A stretch of DNA of 34,784 nucleotides from JBGAPI01 sp044221335. Its GTDB lineage: Bacteria; Pseudomonadota; Gammaproteobacteria; Xanthomonadales; Ahniellaceae. Position numbers and translations under genes: made by a program. Positions 31,743 to 34,784 of this stretch are shown piece by piece. Every line of letters begins with the position of its first letter. The stretch's first letter is position 1. The stretch lies in contig JBGAPI010000057.1 in assembly GCA_044221335.1 (NCBI GenBank), positions 1 to 34,784 of the forward strand, in the 5' to 3' direction. The notes under the pieces are model-generated. The model ran no database searches, was not told where the DNA came from, and worked only from the letters and a program-made list of their open reading frames with translations.

Positions 31743-33146
31743 TCAACCGACGAGTCCGATCAGGTGGCGATGGAACTGGCTCGAGAAGCGGCCGTCCGGA
31801 TCGTGGCGCCGCTGCGCCGCGAGCACCTCGGGCATGCGCGGGTAGGCGCGGAGCAGCTGCTGGCGGGAGTAGTAGCGGTCGTAGGTGAGATAGAAGCCGC
31901 CGCCGAGTTCGAGTGCGATATCGGTCAGTGCCTGCTGGTCGGCCCGCGCCTTGGCCATGCCGGACTTCGACTTGCGCACGTGCAGGTTGAACACGGTGCA
32001 GGCGAAGTGTTCGCGGGCCCAGGGCAGGCGGGTCTCGTGGTCGGCGCGGATCAGGCGCACGGTCCCGTAGACGATCTCGATGTCGCGGCGCCGGCACAGT
32101 GTCGCCGCCCGTGCGAGCAGGGTCGGCAGGGCCGGGCGCGGCACCGACAGCTCGATGATCAGCTCGCAGCCGACATGGCCGCGCTCGCGGTCGATCGCCA
32201 GGTGATAGCCGGACAGGTCGAAGCCGAACTGCTGCGCGTCGGACTCGTAGCGGTGGCCATCGGTGTCCATGTAGTGGCCGGCGTAGAGCGCGAAGGCGCG
32301 GCGCTTGTCGCTGTGCGCGAGCGCGAGCAGCCGGTGGAAGTCCTGGCGCCGCAGCTGGGGTGGGCGCGAGGGCCGCAGGCCGTCCGCGACCGGCAGGTAG
32401 CAGGACAGGACGCCGCGGTCGAGGAAGTCGTCGTCCGCCGGGTCGACCGAGAACTGGAAGTCGCCGTACAGCGCACCCTCGGCGGCGGCGTGCTCCAGAG
32501 TCGCCACGACCTGGGCGGCACGGACGATCTGCACCTGGCGCTCGAGCACGCGGCGCCGCATCAGCCGGAGGCGGAGGCGGGTGACGACGCCGAACAGGCC
32601 GTAGCCGCCGATCGCCAGCGCGAAGCGCTCGGGATCGCTCGACCGGTCGACCCAGGCGACCGCGCCGCGGCCATCGACCAGTTCGAACGCCTCGATGTCG
32701 TCGACGAACGGTCGCATCGTCAGGCCGCGGCCGTGGATGTTGGCGGCCAGTGCGCCGCCCAGCGTCAACGGGTCGGCGCCGGTCTGTTTCTGCCGGATCG
32801 TCCACGGCTGCGGATCGTCTTCCTGGGCGCGCATCAGCCAGGTCCACAGTGCCGGCCAGGTCGCTCCGGCACCGACGGCGACGAGACCGCGCTCGCGATC
32901 GAGTTCGCCGATGGCGGACAGCCCGGTGGCGTCGATCAGCAGTCCGCCATCGAGCCATTGCTGGCCGCCCATCGCGTGGCGGGCGCCGGCGATCGAGCAG
33001 GTGAGCGCGTTCCGCCCGGCGTGCGCGAGGGTGGCGACGACGTCCGCGGTATCGGTCGGGCGGGCGACCAGGGCGACTTCGGTGGCATTGCAGCCGGCGT
33101 GGGCGTCGTCGACCCAGAGCCGGCTTTCCTCGCGAATGGCGCGCAT
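31743..33146 (-). CDS. FAD-linked oxidoreductase (VAO/PCMH-type FAD domain)
   Basis: This 467-residue flavoprotein has an N-terminal PCMH FAD-binding domain. ARPTDTADVVATLAHAG leads into SIAGARHAMGGQQ, the pyrophosphate loop (about 52-63), then DATGLSAIG, GAGATW and TLGGALAANIHGRG (about 129-142). This architecture fits FAD-linked oxidases/dehydrogenases such as aldonolactone oxidase or GlcD relatives. The C-terminal cap (SVDPADDDF, GGGFYLTYDRYYSRQQL) is not one I can assign to a named substrate. AGGAGG lies 5 nt before the ATG. The methyltransferase gene follows directly, suggesting a two-step modification unit. Confidence 0.87.
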   Translation of the reverse strand: MRAIREESRLWVDDAHAGCNATEVALVARPTDTADVVATLAHAGRNALTCSIAGARHAMGGQQWLDGGLLIDATGLSAIGELDRERGLVAVGAGATWPALWTWLMRAQEDDPQPWTIRQKQTGADPLTLGGALAANIHGRGLTMRPFVDDIEAFELVDGRGAVAWVDRSSDPERFALAIGGYGLFGVVTRLRLRLMRRRVLERQVQIVRAAQVVATLEHAAAEGALYGDFQFSVDPADDDFLDRGVLSCYLPVADGLRPSRPPQLRRQDFHRLLALAHSDKRRAFALYAGHYMDTDGHRYESDAQQFGFDLSGYHLAIDRERGHVGCELIIELSVPRPALPTLLARAATLCRRRDIEIVYGTVRLIRADHETRLPWAREHFACTVFNLHVRKSKSGMAKARADQQALTDIALELGGGFYLTYDRYYSRQQLLRAYPRMPEVLAAQRRHDPDGRFSSQFHRHLIGLVG

Positions 33147-33207
33147 GGCGTCCTCCTGTGGACGGACACCATCCGCGCGATCGCGCGTTCCGCCTAGCCC
33201 GTCATGG

Positions 33208-33230
33208 GCGGTAGCGCCGTGCGCTACCGC
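33208..33230. repeat. Perfect 10-bp hairpin upstream of the FAD oxidoreductase
   Basis: GCGGTAGCGC-CGT-GCGCTACCGC has a 10-bp perfect stem with a 3-nt loop, in the gap between the divergent oxidoreductase and ABC permease genes. The 3-nt loop resembles REP geometry, but the stem sequence differs from both families. There is no T run. Confidence 0.65.
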
Positions 33231-33296
33231 AGGCCGCGATGGCGGCGACGTCGAGCGCTCGGCTTGGCGGGCTCTTGCTGGCGGAGGCCATCGTCG

Positions 33297-33357
33297 TAGC
33301 GCGGGCACTGCGCGCCGGCACGAAGCGCCGTGGCGATGGCGGGCAGTGCCCGCCCCA
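33297..33357. repeat. Second inverted REP pair
   Basis: Unit 1 (33297-33316) is TAG then CGCGGGC-ACT-GCGCGCC, with imperfect pairing at the base. Unit 2 (33338-33354) is GGCGGGC-AGT-GCCCGCC. The 21-nt spacer reads GGCACGAAGCGCCGTGGCGAT, related to that of the pair at 29821. It lies upstream of the ABC permease and ends 45 nt before its ATG. Confidence 0.75.
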
Positions 33358-33398
33358 CACCGGTCTGGCACACTCCAGTTGATCGGAGGCCCGAGCCC

Positions 33399-34481
33399 AT
33401 GGACTTCATCAAGCGCCTGTTCGCCATCGTGGTCAAGGAGGTCCGGCAGCTGCGGCGGGACCGCCTGACCGCGTCGATGATCATCGGTATCCCGACCATC
33501 CAGCTGCTGCTGTTCGGCTTCGCGATCAACATGGACGTGCGCCACCTGCGGGCCGCGGTGGTCGATCAGGCCAACACCGGCGCGTCGCGTGCGGTGGCGG
33601 CGCAGCTGGAGCAGGTCCAGGTCGTCGACGTGGTGTACCGGATGCCGACGCCGGCGCCGCTCGACAGCCTGTTCCGTTCCGGCGAGATCAGCGTCGCGAT
33701 CGTGATCCCCCCGGACTACGAACAGCGCCTGGCGCAGCACGACCAGTCGGTGCTGCAGCTGGTCGTCGACGGCTCCGATCCGGTGATCCAGCAGGCCGCG
33801 CGCCAGCTCGCCGCGCTGCCGCTCGGCGACACCTCGGCGCGCGTCAATGTCGAGTCGCTGAACCTGTACAACCCGGAGCGGCGCTCCGCGATCAACACCG
33901 TGCCGGGCCTGATCGGCGTGATCCTGACCATGACGATGGTGCTGTTCACCGCGGTCGCGATCGTGCGCGAGCGCGAGCGCGGCAATCTCGAGCTGCTGAT
34001 CACGACGCCGGTGCGGCCGCTCGAGCTGATCCTCGGCAAGGTCGTGCCGTTCATCGGCATCGGCCTCATCCAGGTCACCGTGGTGCTGTCGCTCGGGGTG
34101 CTGATCTTCCACGTGCCGGTGCGCGGCACGCTGCTCGAGGTCTACGCCGCCGCGCTGTCCTACATCATCGCCAGCCTGTCGCTCGGCGTGATCATCTCGA
34201 CCTTCGCCAACACGCAGTTCCAGGCGATGCAGCTGGCGTTCTTCACCTTCCTGCCGCAGATCCTGCTGTCGGGCTTCATGTTCCCGTTCGCCGGGATGCC
34301 GGTTCCGGCGCAGTATTTCGCGGAGATCCTGCCGCTCACCCACTTCATCCGCCTGATCCGCGGGATCGTGCTGCGCGGCGCCGCATTGACCGACATGGCC
34401 GGCGAGCTGCGGGCGCTCGGCCTGTTCGCCCTGGTGATGCTGACACTGGCGACCTTGAGGTTCCGGAAGCGCCTGGACTGA
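33399..34481 (+). CDS. ABC-2 type transporter permease
   Basis: This 360-residue inner-membrane permease has the YhhJ/YbhS-like layout. TM1 follows the KEVRQLRRDRLTASM amphipathic start (about 24-42). A large periplasmic domain (about 45-170) contains AAVVDQANTGASR and IVIPPDYEQRL. Five TMs follow (from about 172), with the signature ERERGNLELLITTPVRPLELILGK and LPQILLSGFMFPFAGMP. It probably exports drugs or lipids with an ATPase partner. No ATP-binding gene or HlyD-type adaptor is in the window; one may lie beyond the right edge or elsewhere. GGAGG sits 9 nt before the ATG. Confidence 0.9.
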   Translation: MDFIKRLFAIVVKEVRQLRRDRLTASMIIGIPTIQLLLFGFAINMDVRHLRAAVVDQANTGASRAVAAQLEQVQVVDVVYRMPTPAPLDSLFRSGEISVAIVIPPDYEQRLAQHDQSVLQLVVDGSDPVIQQAARQLAALPLGDTSARVNVESLNLYNPERRSAINTVPGLIGVILTMTMVLFTAVAIVRERERGNLELLITTPVRPLELILGKVVPFIGIGLIQVTVVLSLGVLIFHVPVRGTLLEVYAAALSYIIASLSLGVIISTFANTQFQAMQLAFFTFLPQILLSGFMFPFAGMPVPAQYFAEILPLTHFIRLIRGIVLRGAALTDMAGELRALGLFALVMLTLATLRFRKRLD

Positions 34482-34784
34482 ACGGTGGGTGCCGAGGCTC
34501 CGCCGCGGGTCTCATCGACGTGCCCAGTGAGGCCGACATCCGGGTCGCGCTGAGCGAGCTCGCGGCGACGCCGATTCGCTTCCGAGTGCCGCTCCGAGAG
34601 GGCCCAGGGCCTAGTGGGTCAGCAGCAGGGCATGTTCCGTGCTTTGAACGGAATCCTCGTTCGACGATCGAGCGCGGTTCGTGATCGCGACGGCCGCATC
34701 CTCGCGATCGCGGCGTGACGGCCCCGACGGCGAGCACCTCGCTTCACTGGGCCCTCGGCCTTCGCCGTTCAGCGATCGACACTC
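34482..34784. other. Right-end stretch without a supported gene
   Basis: No credible reading frame or RNA is seen. It includes an inverted repeat GATCGCGA-N11-TCGCGATC at 34683-34709. The expected partner gene for the ABC permease does not begin here on the plus strand. Confidence 0.4.

Overview
This window looks like chromosome from a high-GC (roughly 65-72% by eye) gammaproteobacterium. Xanthomonadales or a close relative is the best guess, from four things: the bacterial kynurenine (2-nitrobenzoate-type) pathway, a GacA/UvrY-like response regulator, a large BNR-propeller secreted protein, and abundant REP-type palindromes. The taxonomy is an inference; no rRNA or tRNA gene was seen. I support 27 intact protein genes and two decayed ones. 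Stop codons are TGA or TAG; none of the 27 uses TAA.

Region 1 (1-13,100) is a split tryptophan/kynurenine catabolic locus, all its pathway genes on the minus strand. The upstream block reads aminomuconate semialdehyde dehydrogenase, beta-carbonic anhydrase, aminomuconate deaminase (RidA family), a small membrane protein and 3-hydroxyanthranilate dioxygenase. The downstream block reads ACMS decarboxylase, kynureninase and kynurenine 3-monooxygenase. Together they take kynurenine to the oxalocrotonate branch. Tryptophan dioxygenase, formamidase and the late meta-cleavage enzymes are not here. About 5.5 kb of plus-strand genes separates the blocks: two paralogous LysR regulators, a glutathione transferase, a PNPOx-flavoreductase-2Fe2S fusion and a broken FG-GAP gene.

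Region 2 (13,100-22,300) holds a decayed DUF4419 gene, a 71-residue membrane protein, a divergent EF-G paralogue, a PhzF-family enzyme and a 1085-residue BNR/Asp-box protein. Four copies of a 95-112 bp imperfect inverted repeat (ends GTCATTGCGAG...CTCGCAATGAC) lie in the gaps. Two of them bracket the BNR gene.

Region 3 (22,300-34,784) holds a beta-CASP metallo-beta-lactamase nuclease, a phosphopantetheinyl transferase, DUF502-yhhQ, a strongly AT-rich lone RelA/SpoT-domain alarmone synthetase, a GGDEF protein, an APC permease, a GacA-like regulator, an FAD oxidoreductase-methyltransferase pair and an ABC-2 permease.

Three observations stand out. (i) The RelA/SpoT-domain gene at 25,988-27,103 is an obvious transferred island. 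It has all synthetase motifs, no hydrolase and no adjacent antitoxin, and a conserved-looking C-terminal extension, so it is a candidate self-contained alarmone toxin/defence protein or stress synthetase. (ii) REP palindromes end in TAG/CTA, and in five separate genes that REP-borne TAG is the stop codon. (iii) A carbonic anhydrase is translationally coupled inside the aminomuconate operon.
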